This document shows positions 1 to 6,070 of a stretch of DNA of 7,139 bases, piece by piece. The notes under the pieces are model-generated. The model did no database searches and had not been told where the DNA came from. It saw only the letters and a list, made by a program, of their open reading frames with translations. The stretch is from positions 1 through 7,139 of the forward strand of contig JAUNAE010000196.1 in NCBI GenBank assembly GCA_030527765.1. The letters run 5' to 3'. Each line of letters opens with the position of its first letter. Position 1 is the first letter of the stretch. The position numbers were made by a program, and so were the translations under genes. This DNA is from Eubacteriales bacterium (GTDB lineage: Bacteria > Bacillota_A > Clostridia > Lachnospirales > Lachnospiraceae).

Positions 1-62
1 AGCATGACAGACAACATTCTAAGATGCAACGGACGTTTCTTACGTTGAATGTTATTGCTCAT
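1..62 (-). CDS. N-terminus of an unidentified, possibly secreted or membrane protein (cut by window edge)
   Basis: Only the first 20 codons plus two bases are in the window, and they begin MSNNIQRKKRPLHLRMLSVM. The start is well supported: ATG at 62-60 follows AAGGAGG with a 7-nt spacer (AAAACGT). A cluster of basic residues (RKKR, then H and R) followed by the beginning of a hydrophobic run (LRMLSVML) is what the n-region of a signal peptide or a membrane anchor looks like, so an exported product is a reasonable inference, but the hydrophobic core lies outside the window. It is transcribed in the same direction as the aspS operon but is separated from it by two terminators. It probably has its own promoter at 388-416 and a leader of about 320 nt. 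The family cannot be identified from this fragment. Confidence 0.6.
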   Translation of the reverse strand, partial: MSNNIQRKKRPLHLRMLSVM

Positions 63-221
63 ACGTTTTCCTCCTTTTGAGTATCACCAGCGTCTCAAGA
101 ATTTCCCTTTTAAATTTTGGCCATTCATACCATACTCCATGTTATAATCAGTGCTCATACTCCCTTGTATTTCAACTGTTTGCCAAATAGGAAAATCCCA
201 TTCTACTTGTAGCACTCACAC

Positions 222-257
222 TCAGTTATCATGGTGAGTCTGTGTTACATGATTCAT
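222..257 (-). CDS. Possible 11-residue leader peptide (uORF)
   Basis: ATG at 257-255 is preceded by AAGGGAGG with a 7-nt spacer (CAAAGAA), as good a ribosome binding site as those of the real genes here. It opens a frame reading MNHVTQTHHDN and then TGA (224-222). Three of the eleven residues are histidine. The same frame meets a second TGA two codons later (218-216), then stays open to TGA at 86-84, just before the ribosome binding site of the gene at 1-62. It may be a regulatory leader peptide, or the start of a small gene broken by two in-frame stops. The strong site argues that ribosomes load here; the function is unknown. Confidence 0.3.
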   Translation of the reverse strand: MNHVTQTHHDN

Positions 258-338
258 TTCTTTGCCTCCCTTCAAATGCCTATCTCATGGCTGTCATTTT
301 TGCTGACGATTCCCACACTACATTCCAGAACTCCGAAA

Positions 339-371
339 ACAGCTTTTAATAGGGAAAATCCCTGAAGCTGT
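339..371 (-). promoter_or_regulatory. Hairpin at the 5' end of the leader of the gene at 1-62
   Basis: In the minus-strand RNA, ACAGCTT (371-365) can pair with AAGCTGT (345-339), enclosing an inner 5-bp stem AGGGA / TCCCT (363-359 with 355-351) with a 3-nt loop. A competing pairing exists: AATAGG (377-372) with CCTATT (353-348), which would break the inner stem. The structure starts about 10 nt after the expected transcription start of the promoter at 388-416. It could stabilise the RNA or take part in a switch; it matches no riboswitch class that I recognise. Confidence 0.4.
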
Positions 372-387
372 CCTATTCCCAACCGGA

Positions 388-416
388 ATTCTGCAATTTC
401 TTGCAGGAAATGTCAA
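388..416 (-). promoter_or_regulatory. Sigma-A-type promoter for the leader and gene at 1-62
   Basis: On the minus strand a perfect -35 box TTGACA (416-411) is followed after exactly 17 nt by CAGAAT (393-388), which matches four of six positions of the -10 consensus. Transcription would start near 381. It lies just after a T-tailed hairpin (449-483) and before the uORF and the gene at 1-62, the expected place for a new transcription unit. Confidence 0.55.
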
Positions 417-448
417 ACATTCGCGGAAACAACCGCTGGTATTACGAG

Positions 449-483
449 AAAAACAGAAATCGGCGACCGATTTAACTGTTTTT
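449..483. terminator. Intrinsic terminator with T-runs on both strands
   Basis: A 7-bp perfect stem AAATCGG / CCGATTT (457-463 with 467-473) with a CGA loop is extended by CAG / CTG across a 2-nt bulge. It is flanked by AAAAA (449-453) on the left and TTTTT (479-483) on the right, so either strand gives a hairpin followed by five Ts. In the minus direction it would stop any transcript arising between the aspS terminator and this point, and insulate the promoter at 388-416. Confidence 0.6.
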
Positions 484-620
484 GTCAGTAATACATATAA
501 ATTCTCTTAATACTGGCGAAAGTTTTCGTGATTTTTTACAGCACCAGAAAATTGATTAAAAGAATTCAATTTATTATTTCACGCCAGCATGTAAAAATAA
601 ATCGATTTCACAGGTTTTTT
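449..620 (-). ncRNA. Candidate small non-coding RNA, unassigned
   Basis: This is a segment of about 170 nt bounded by a weak promoter-like pair (624-651) and a terminator (449-483), with no protein-coding frame. Internal pairing in the minus-strand RNA includes CTGGCG (590-585 region) with CGCCAG (518-513 region), enclosing AAATTGA / TCAATTT. In addition, GAAATCGATTTA near the 5' end could pair with either arm of the terminator stem. In Bacillus subtilis a 6S RNA gene lies beside aspS (from memory), so length and position make 6S RNA a candidate. However, I cannot draw a convincing rod with a central bubble, so the call is speculative. Confidence 0.2.
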
Positions 621-623
621 CGT

Positions 624-651
624 ACTTTATACGTAATTTTAACTAAATCAA
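624..651 (-). promoter_or_regulatory. Weak candidate promoter for the possible ncRNA
   Basis: On the minus strand TTGATT (651-646, four of six consensus) is followed after 16 nt by TAAAGT (629-624, four of six). The region is AT-rich, so such a pair could arise by chance. Its -35 overlaps the left arm of the inverted repeat at 646-709. Confidence 0.22.
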
Positions 652-709
652 GTCTGTCCCAGTCTCAAATGCGAAGTGCATTAAGCGGTGGGTCGGGACA
701 TACTTGATT
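646..709. repeat. Imperfect inverted repeat with nested hairpin
   Basis: The arms AATCAAGTCTGTCCC (646-660) and GGGACATACTTGATT (695-709) are complementary at 14 of 15 positions, with one C/T mismatch at 654/701. The 34-nt centre contains a second small stem AATGC / GCATT (668-672 with 678-682) with loop GAAGT. There is no T-run after either arm, so it is not an intrinsic terminator itself. It sits within 5 bp of the T-tail of the operon terminator. It could be an intergenic palindromic repeat, a remnant of a small mobile element, or a structured RNA; copy number elsewhere is unknown. Confidence 0.6.
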
Positions 710-713
710 CGGC

Positions 714-750
714 AAAAAAATAACCGAGAAGAGATCGTTTCTCTTCTCGG
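714..750 (-). terminator. Intrinsic terminator of the rel-aspS operon
   Basis: In the minus-strand RNA, CCGAGAAGAGA (750-740) pairs perfectly over 11 bp with TCTCTTCTCGG (734-724) around a 5-nt loop. It is followed by TTATTTTTTT (723-714). It lies about 65 bp past the aspS stop codon, with no gene between. This is a textbook rho-independent terminator and marks the end of the operon. Confidence 0.92.
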
Positions 751-813
751 CGTTTTCTGTTACATCAATATAGGCGTATTGTTTCACTCTGTTCAATACC
801 ACTCTACTATATT

Positions 814-2622
814 TTACTCTTCTTCTGCAGTCTCTTCTTCCGGAACTACGATGGACAGTGCCAGCTCTTCCAACTGTTTAGCATCTGCAGGGCTCGGAGA
901 CTTAGTCATGAGGCAGGATGCATCCTTAACCTTCGGGAATGCGATGACATCACGGATGCTGTCAACTTTTGCCATAAGCATAACGAGACGATCCAGGCCG
1001 TATGCCAGACCTGCGTGAGGCGGAACTCCGTACTTGAATGCATCCAGAAGGAATTCGAACTGCTGATGTGCCTGCTCTTTGGTGAAGCCAAGAAGCTCGA
1101 ACATTTTTTCCTGAATGTCATTCTGGTGGATTCGAACGCTTCCTCCACCGATTTCATTTCCGTTCAGTACGATGTCATATGCTTTTGCACGTACTTTGCC
1201 CGGATCTGTATCTACCAACGGCAGATCCTCTTCCATCAGCATGGTGAATGGATGATGCATTGCTGTGAAACGGTTCTCTTCTTCGCTCCACTCAAGAAGC
1301 GGGAACTCAGTAACCCATACAAATCGATACTCGTTCTTGTCCAGAAGATCCATCTGTTTTGCCATCTCAAGACGAAGCGCTCCAAGTACATCATATACCA
1401 GTTTCGTCTTATCAGCGGCGAACAGAAGAAGGTCTCCTGCTTCACCTTCCATAGCTGATACAAGTGCATCCATCTGCTCCTCTGTCATGAATTTTGCAAA
1501 GGAGGATTTTCTTGTTCCATCTTCTGCGATGGCAATATAGGCAAGACCTTTTGCTCCGTATCCTTTGGCAAACTCTACAAGCTTGTCAATTTTCTTACGA
1601 GGCATTGCACCCTGGCCTTTGGCATTGATACCGCGAACGCTACCGCCATTCTCAAGAGCACCTGTGAATACACCGAAGCCGCAGTCTTTTACAACTTCAC
1701 TTACATCATGAAGCTCCATACCAAAACGCATATCCGGCTTGTCGGATCCGAAACGGTCCATAGCTTCCTGCCAGGTAATTCTCTGAATCGGAAGTTTTAC
1801 ATCCACATCGAGAACCTCTTTGAAAATGTATGCAAGGTATCTCTCATTTACATCGATGACATCGTCAACATCTACAAAAGAAAGCTCCATATCGATCTGG
1901 GTGAATTCCGGCTGACGATCTGCACGAAGATCCTCATCTCTGAAGCATCTCGCAATCTGAATATAGCGATCATATCCGGAGCACATCAGAAGCTGTTTGT
2001 ACAGCTGTGGAGACTGTGGAAGTCCGTAGAAGCATCCCGGATGAACACGAGAAGGTACAAGGTAATCTCTTGCTCCCTCCGGAGTTGTTTTTCCGAGCAT
2101 TGGTGTTTCAATTTCAAGGAATCCTTCTTTTGCGAAGAACTGTCTTGTCAGCATGGCAACTTTGCTCTTCAGCATCAGGTTTCTCTGAAGATCCGGTCTT
2201 CTAAGATCCAGATAACGGTGTTTCAGACGAATCTCATCTTTGGTCTTGCTGTTCTCTTCAATTGGGAAAGGAGGTACTTCTGATTCGGATAATACTCTGA
2301 GAGAATTTACTCGCATCTCAATCTCACCGGTTGCAAGATTCTCATTCACAGCGCCGCCACGTTTCTCAATAACACCGGTAACTGCAACGACGAACTCACT
2401 GCGAAGCTTGCCGGCTTTGGCAAAATCTTCTTCTGATACGCTGCCGTTTTCAAAAATCAGCTGCATAATACCGGAACGGTCACGAAGATCCACAAATACG
2501 ATACCACCCTTGTTACGGGCCTTCTGAACCCATCCCATAAGTGTCAGTTCTTTGCCGATCATTTCATTTGTTACTTCTGCACAGCGGCATGATCTGTGCA
2601 GTCCCTGCATGCTTTCAGCCAT
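814..2622 (-). CDS. aspS: Aspartyl-tRNA synthetase
   Basis: This 602-residue cytoplasmic class IIb synthetase attaches aspartate to tRNA(Asp). The length is typical of the bacterial type. From the N-terminus it shows an OB-fold anticodon-binding domain (about 20-110, with GWVQKARNKGG and VDLRDRSG), the class II core with motif 2 (FRDEDLRADRQPEFTQ, about 227-242), the bacterial GAD insertion (about 295-425), and motif 3 (GLAYGLDRLVMLM, about 538-550). The C-terminus is acidic (PEEETAEEE). The start at 2622 follows AGGAGG by 10 nt; an internal ATG at 2610 is less likely. The gene begins 21 bp after hisS and is last in the operon. Whether it also charges tRNA(Asn), as non-discriminating AspRS enzymes do in bacteria using GatCAB, cannot be decided. 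The loop position often His or Leu in those comparisons appears to be Lys here (RNKGG). Confidence 0.97.
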   Translation of the reverse strand: MAESMQGLHRSCRCAEVTNEMIGKELTLMGWVQKARNKGGIVFVDLRDRSGIMQLIFENGSVSEEDFAKAGKLRSEFVVAVTGVIEKRGGAVNENLATGEIEMRVNSLRVLSESEVPPFPIEENSKTKDEIRLKHRYLDLRRPDLQRNLMLKSKVAMLTRQFFAKEGFLEIETPMLGKTTPEGARDYLVPSRVHPGCFYGLPQSPQLYKQLLMCSGYDRYIQIARCFRDEDLRADRQPEFTQIDMELSFVDVDDVIDVNERYLAYIFKEVLDVDVKLPIQRITWQEAMDRFGSDKPDMRFGMELHDVSEVVKDCGFGVFTGALENGGSVRGINAKGQGAMPRKKIDKLVEFAKGYGAKGLAYIAIAEDGTRKSSFAKFMTEEQMDALVSAMEGEAGDLLLFAADKTKLVYDVLGALRLEMAKQMDLLDKNEYRFVWVTEFPLLEWSEEENRFTAMHHPFTMLMEEDLPLVDTDPGKVRAKAYDIVLNGNEIGGGSVRIHQNDIQEKMFELLGFTKEQAHQQFEFLLDAFKYGVPPHAGLAYGLDRLVMLMAKVDSIRDVIAFPKVKDASCLMTKSPSPADAKQLEELALSIVVPEEETAEEE

Positions 2623-2643
2623 AATGCTAATTCCTCCTGCCCT

Positions 2644-3894
2644 TTACTTTCTAAAGAATTCCACAAATTCGGTATAACCTTCTGCAGTCATCTGCTCTTT
2701 CTGGAATTTCTTGTTCTTTTTCATAATGGAAATGTTCACCTGAGTACCGTTCTTGCGTTCCTCAGTTGCCTGGCGGAAAATCTCGGTAATCTTCTCAGCC
2801 GGCATGTTCTTCTCAATCAGATATGCTTTCTTGCCGCTGACGGTCGGAACCTGATATCCGCGCTCCAGAAGCAGCATAACAATACGCTCAAAACCGATGG
2901 AGAAACCACAGGCGCTGGTATTATTTCCGGTAAATTTGCCGATCATCTCGTCATAGCGTCCGCCGCCTCCGACAGAACCACCGAACTCATCCATAGCGAT
3001 CTCAAAAATCGGACCTGTATAGTAAGACATTCCACGAACGAGAGTCGGGTCAAAGAACATGCGGAAATCTGCGGTTTTTACAGAATCTACAGTCTGAATG
3101 ATTGTCTGCAGATCCTCTGCAGTTCCCGGTTCCAGAACGTCGGCAAGTTTCTCACCAAGATAACGAACACCTTCTACATCGTTAGTAACTTCTTTGAACA
3201 TTCCGAGATAGGTGTCGATGGATTCTTTTGCAAATCCCTCTTTTTCCAGTTCTTCTGCAACACCTTCAAGACCGATCTTGTCCATCTTGTCCAGAATGAT
3301 AAATACCGTATCAAAGCTTTCTTCCGGGAAACCGCTGTATTTTGCCATTGCTTTCAGAATTTTACGGTCGTTGATACGAATGGTGAAGTTGTGGAAATCA
3401 AGTTTGTCAAGAAGAGTGGTTGTTGCAAGAACAAGCTCAATCTCAGCCATATATGTAGACTCACCGAGAATGTCAATATCACACTGCATAAACTGACGGA
3501 AACGGCCTCTCTGCGGGCGGTCAGCTCTCCATACATTGCCCATCTGAAGAGCTTTGAATGGAGCAGGAAGATCGTTTGCATTGTTTGAATAATATCTGGA
3601 AAGCGGCAGAGTCAGGTCATAACGAAGACCGGAATCTGTCAGATCTGCTTCTGTCTCAGCAGTGTCAAGTTTCAGCTTCTCGCCTCTTTTCATGATTTTG
3701 AAAATCAGCTTCTCATTCTCTCCGCCCTGCTTGCTGGAAAGGTTCTCAATGTGCTCCACACAAGGGGTCTCGATAGATGAAAATCCGAATGTTCCGTATG
3801 TCTCACGGATCATATTCATTACATAATTACGAATCTCCATCTCTCTCGGTAAAATATCTTTCATACCGGTTACTGGTTTTTTCTTTAATGCCAT
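2644..3894 (-). CDS. hisS: Histidyl-tRNA synthetase with short anticodon-binding domain
   Basis: This 416-residue class IIa synthetase charges tRNA(His). Visible parts are motif 2 with its RxxRPQRGRFRQF signature (VWRADRPQRGRF, about 121-132), an insertion domain with LDKMDKIG (about 201-208), the histidine-specific HisA motif LVRGMSYYTG (about 285-294), GGGGRYD (about 309-315) and motif 3 GFSIGFERIVMLL (about 330-342). The insertion resembles the alternative or actinobacterial-type HisRS more than the E. coli enzyme. HisA motif 1 normally reads RGLDYY; here it is RGMSYY. The C-terminal anticodon-binding domain spans only about 355-416, roughly 30 residues shorter than usual, although the total length is near normal. 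The catalytic motifs rule out a HisZ regulatory paralogue. ATG at 3894 follows GGGAGG with a 5-nt spacer. The 18-bp gap upstream leaves no room for a T-box. Confidence 0.96.
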   Translation of the reverse strand: MALKKKPVTGMKDILPREMEIRNYVMNMIRETYGTFGFSSIETPCVEHIENLSSKQGGENEKLIFKIMKRGEKLKLDTAETEADLTDSGLRYDLTLPLSRYYSNNANDLPAPFKALQMGNVWRADRPQRGRFRQFMQCDIDILGESTYMAEIELVLATTTLLDKLDFHNFTIRINDRKILKAMAKYSGFPEESFDTVFIILDKMDKIGLEGVAEELEKEGFAKESIDTYLGMFKEVTNDVEGVRYLGEKLADVLEPGTAEDLQTIIQTVDSVKTADFRMFFDPTLVRGMSYYTGPIFEIAMDEFGGSVGGGGRYDEMIGKFTGNNTSACGFSIGFERIVMLLLERGYQVPTVSGKKAYLIEKNMPAEKITEIFRQATEERKNGTQVNISIMKKNKKFQKEQMTAEGYTEFVEFFRK

Positions 3895-3912
3895 AGTATC
3901 CTCCCGATGTTA

Positions 3913-4521
3913 TCATTCTTCCTCATCAACCGATGTCCCGGAACCATCCGGTCCCTGAATTTTTCTGTGGATGACCCGCTGAAAAGCGAGAAATACTTCC
4001 ATATCAAAATTCTTAACTTCATCAATCATGAGTTCCATTACAGTATTCATATCAAAGGCTTTTCGATAAGGTCTATCCGAACTCAGTGCTGCAAACACGT
4101 CACATACCCGAAGAATTCTTGCTCCTATAGGAATCTCTTCCCCTTGCAGGTTGGAAGGGTATCCGCTCCCATCATAATTCTCATGATGATAAAGAATACT
4201 CTCCAGAATAAACTCCGAGTAATCCTGTTTCTTCAGCTCCTCATATCCCAGCTTCGAATGCATTCGGACATACTTCAGTTCCTCAATCACCAGTGGATTC
4301 TGTTCCTGTCCGTTGATATATCCTGTAAGCTTCAGCTTACCGATATCGTGAAGAAGTCCCGCCAGTGCAAGCTCATAACACTGGGATTCCGAAAGATGCA
4401 GCTCTTTTGCAGTAGCACTTGCAAGATTGCTTACAATCATTCCATGCTGGAGTTCTCCAGATAAATCATATTTCAGAATTCGATTTTCAGTTGTTATCCC
4501 CTGGGAGATTGCCTCATTCAC
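3913..4521 (-). CDS. Stand-alone HD-GYP domain protein (putative cyclic-dinucleotide phosphodiesterase)
   Basis: The predicted soluble protein of 202 residues is almost entirely an HD-GYP domain, with no sensor, receiver or membrane segment. In order: a first conserved His (H26, ELQHG), HDIGK (58-62), a further His (H88, MHSKLG), HHENYDGSGYP (112-122) and ARILRVCDVFAALSSDRPYR (134-153) with metal-site Asp D141. These are the metal-binding and GYP-signature residues of the family, whose studied members hydrolyse cyclic di-GMP (some act on cGAMP); activity here is inferred. The tail is acidic (DEEE). GTG at 4521-4519 is chosen because AGGAGG precedes it by 5 nt and it falls 13 bp past the hemZ stop. 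An in-frame ATG at 4572 would overlap hemZ by 38 bp and lacks such a site. The gene ends in tandem stops TGA TAA, 18 bp before hisS. Confidence 0.85.
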   Translation of the reverse strand: MNEAISQGITTENRILKYDLSGELQHGMIVSNLASATAKELHLSESQCYELALAGLLHDIGKLKLTGYINGQEQNPLVIEELKYVRMHSKLGYEELKKQDYSEFILESILYHHENYDGSGYPSNLQGEEIPIGARILRVCDVFAALSSDRPYRKAFDMNTVMELMIDEVKNFDMEVFLAFQRVIHRKIQGPDGSGTSVDEEE

Positions 4522-4534
4522 GTAAGCCTCCTGT
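4519..4534 (-). promoter_or_regulatory. Ribosome binding site that fixes the GTG start of the HD-GYP gene
   Basis: Immediately after the hemZ TAG stop (4537-4535) the minus strand reads ACAGGAGGCTTACGTG. A full AGGAGG sits 5 nt before GTG. No in-frame ATG is well placed; the ATG overlapping this GTG is in another frame. Confidence 0.75.
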
Positions 4535-6070
4535 CTACAGCCACTTTGCGATGCCCGTTCTCTTTCGGTCAATCATCTCATCGATGCGGTCAATATAGTT
4601 TCTTACATCTTTGACATTCTCGACACGCTCAATTCGATTGCCATGATCGAACACAAGCTTCGATGAACCGCCGGCACCAAGGGCAATAATTGGCTGTTTT
4701 TCTTCCATAATCAGTATATTGTAAATCCCGGCTTTGTCAACCTTTGCATAGCCAACGTTTTCAAAATTCCCCTTCATATTCTTCTGTCTGTAGAGGTAAT
4801 AAGGGGACATTCCCATCTCGTAAGCCGTCTGCATGGTGCGATTCATAATCTTCTGATTGTTTTCAAAAGTCATTTCCGCATAGCGGTCTTTAAAAATGTT
4901 CAGCCTTGCTGCTCTCTTCACCGCAAGGGAATGGACCGTAATGCTGTCCGGATCCAGATCTCTGACAGATGCAAGGGTTTTGGAAACCATCTCTTCATCT
5001 TCTCCCGGAAGTCCCACGATCAGATCCATGTTGATATTGTCAAATCCCTGCTCTCTGGCGAGGAGAAAGGCTTCTCTGGTCTGTTCCACCGTATGCTTTC
5101 GACCAATGATATCCAGTGTCTCCTGGTTCATTGTCTGGGGATTTACCGAAATTCTTGTGACAGAAAATTCTCGAATCGCTTTTAGCTTCTCTGCGGTGAT
5201 GCTGTCTGGACGCCCTGCTTCCACAGTGAATTCCAGCACCTGACTCATATCAAAACTTCTCTCAACCTCTCCAAGAAGTCTGCGAAGCTGATCCGGTTCC
5301 AAAGTCGTCGGTGTTCCGCCGCCAATATATATTGTCTGCAGAATTCTTCCGTTTTCTTTCATAATAGCCGCTGTCTCGTGCACTTCCTTAATCAGTGCAT
5401 CCAGATAATCCTCGACGGATTTCCTCCATACAGACAATGGATAGGAACTGAAGGAACAGTAGAGACAGATACTCGGGCAGAAAGGAATTCCTATGTAGAG
5501 ACTGTATCCTTTCTCGTAATCGATCTCCTTAAGAATGTCTCTCTCTCGATTGGCAATCGCTACTGCAAGAGCAGTTTTTTCATTGCTCACAAGATAACGA
5601 TTTCGCATTTCTTCTGCAGTTTCTACGTTGGACATTCCACTTTCAATCAGCGCCATGGCAAGTTTTGCAGGACGAATTCCCGTCAGGTTTCCCCAGGGAA
5701 GTGTACGCCCGCTGATCTTACAAAGCACCTCGTAGAGAGCCGCCTTAATCACATCTTTGTTTTCTTTTCGAAGACGTCGTTCTTCCTCTGCCTTCTCTTC
5801 ACAAGAAAGGAGGGCATCTTCCGAATATTCATCGGATTGCCCTCTAACTTCGTCTATGAAAATCGTATCTGAAACCTGTCCGGCAGAATACCGAATGACA
5901 AACTGATGATCCAACTTATCTGCTTCCAGAAAGAACTCACATCCCTCTTTCGGACATTCTTCTCCGGAGTAAAAGCTTGTATATTCTGCTTCCGGGTAAA
6001 ATGCCCGGATCAGTTCATAAATATCGTGCTCAAAAGAGCGATCCAGAAATAATAAATGGATTTTATGCAA
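4535..6070 (-). CDS. hemZ: HemZ-type radical SAM coproporphyrinogen dehydrogenase-like protein
   Basis: This cytoplasmic radical S-adenosylmethionine protein is related to oxygen-independent coproporphyrinogen III oxidase. It has 511 residues from the start chosen here. The N-terminal region contains the HemZ-type signature GNLTGIRPAKLA (about 127-138). The radical SAM domain has GIPFCPSICLYCSF with the 4Fe-4S cysteines at about 198, 202 and 205 (CxxxCxxC), then YIGGGTPT (about 248-255) for S-adenosylmethionine binding. It ends at TAG 4537-4535. The start is uncertain: TTG at 6070 has AGAGGT 9 nt upstream and gives an N-terminus of family-like length (HKIHLLFLDRSFEHDIYEL). ATGs at 6091, 6115 and 6130 have no visible ribosome binding site and would overlap the preceding gene by up to 68 bp. 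The heme role is inferred from the family. Many Lachnospiraceae lack a full heme pathway, so the true substrate may differ. Confidence 0.9.
   Translation of the reverse strand: MHKIHLLFLDRSFEHDIYELIRAFYPEAEYTSFYSGEECPKEGCEFFLEADKLDHQFVIRYSAGQVSDTIFIDEVRGQSDEYSEDALLSCEEKAEEERRLRKENKDVIKAALYEVLCKISGRTLPWGNLTGIRPAKLAMALIESGMSNVETAEEMRNRYLVSNEKTALAVAIANRERDILKEIDYEKGYSLYIGIPFCPSICLYCSFSSYPLSVWRKSVEDYLDALIKEVHETAAIMKENGRILQTIYIGGGTPTTLEPDQLRRLLGEVERSFDMSQVLEFTVEAGRPDSITAEKLKAIREFSVTRISVNPQTMNQETLDIIGRKHTVEQTREAFLLAREQGFDNINMDLIVGLPGEDEEMVSKTLASVRDLDPDSITVHSLAVKRAARLNIFKDRYAEMTFENNQKIMNRTMQTAYEMGMSPYYLYRQKNMKGNFENVGYAKVDKAGIYNILIMEEKQPIIALGAGGSSKLVFDHGNRIERVENVKDVRNYIDRIDEMIDRKRTGIAKWL

Larger units (their letters stand above)
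63..713. other. Intergenic region without a long gene; structured
   Basis: No reading frame of gene length on either strand is convincing here, but the stretch is rich in signals. In minus-strand order it holds an imperfect inverted repeat (646-709), a weak promoter-like pair (624-651), an AT-rich segment with internal pairing (CTGGCG / CGCCAG enclosing AAATTGA / TCAATTT), a hairpin with T-runs on both strands (449-483), a good sigma-A-type promoter (388-416), a 5' leader hairpin (339-371), an 11-codon ORF with a strong ribosome binding site (222-257), and the ribosome binding site of the gene at 1-62. Confidence 0.7.

Noticed and set aside
140..148. TGTTATAAT, an extended -10-like box on the plus strand
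   Set aside because: There is no -35 at suitable distance and no plus-strand gene downstream. Such a box is expected by chance in AT-rich DNA.
84..158. A 24-codon ORF (MSTDYNMEYG...) as an independent small gene
   Set aside because: The purine-rich AAGGGAG lies only 1 nt before its ATG, too close to serve as a ribosome binding site. It is better treated as the tail of the interrupted frame beginning at 257.
216..224. In-frame TGA codons as selenocysteine codons
   Set aside because: Two TGAs within three codons, no visible SECIS-like hairpin directly after them, and no protein family match. A stop codon is the simpler reading.
1708..2283. A 191-codon plus-strand open frame antisense to aspS
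   Set aside because: It lies wholly inside aspS, has no recognisable domain and no ribosome binding site. It is a shadow frame.
2596..3588. A 330-codon open frame on the plus strand, antisense to hisS
   Set aside because: It starts with GTG, has no ribosome binding site, and overlaps a hisS gene whose motifs are complete. It is a by-product of codon bias in hisS.
3895..3912. Possible T-box or promoter in front of hisS, as often found for synthetase genes in Firmicutes
   Set aside because: The gap is only 18 bp and is filled by the tandem stop and ribosome binding site. Any T-box for the operon must be elsewhere.
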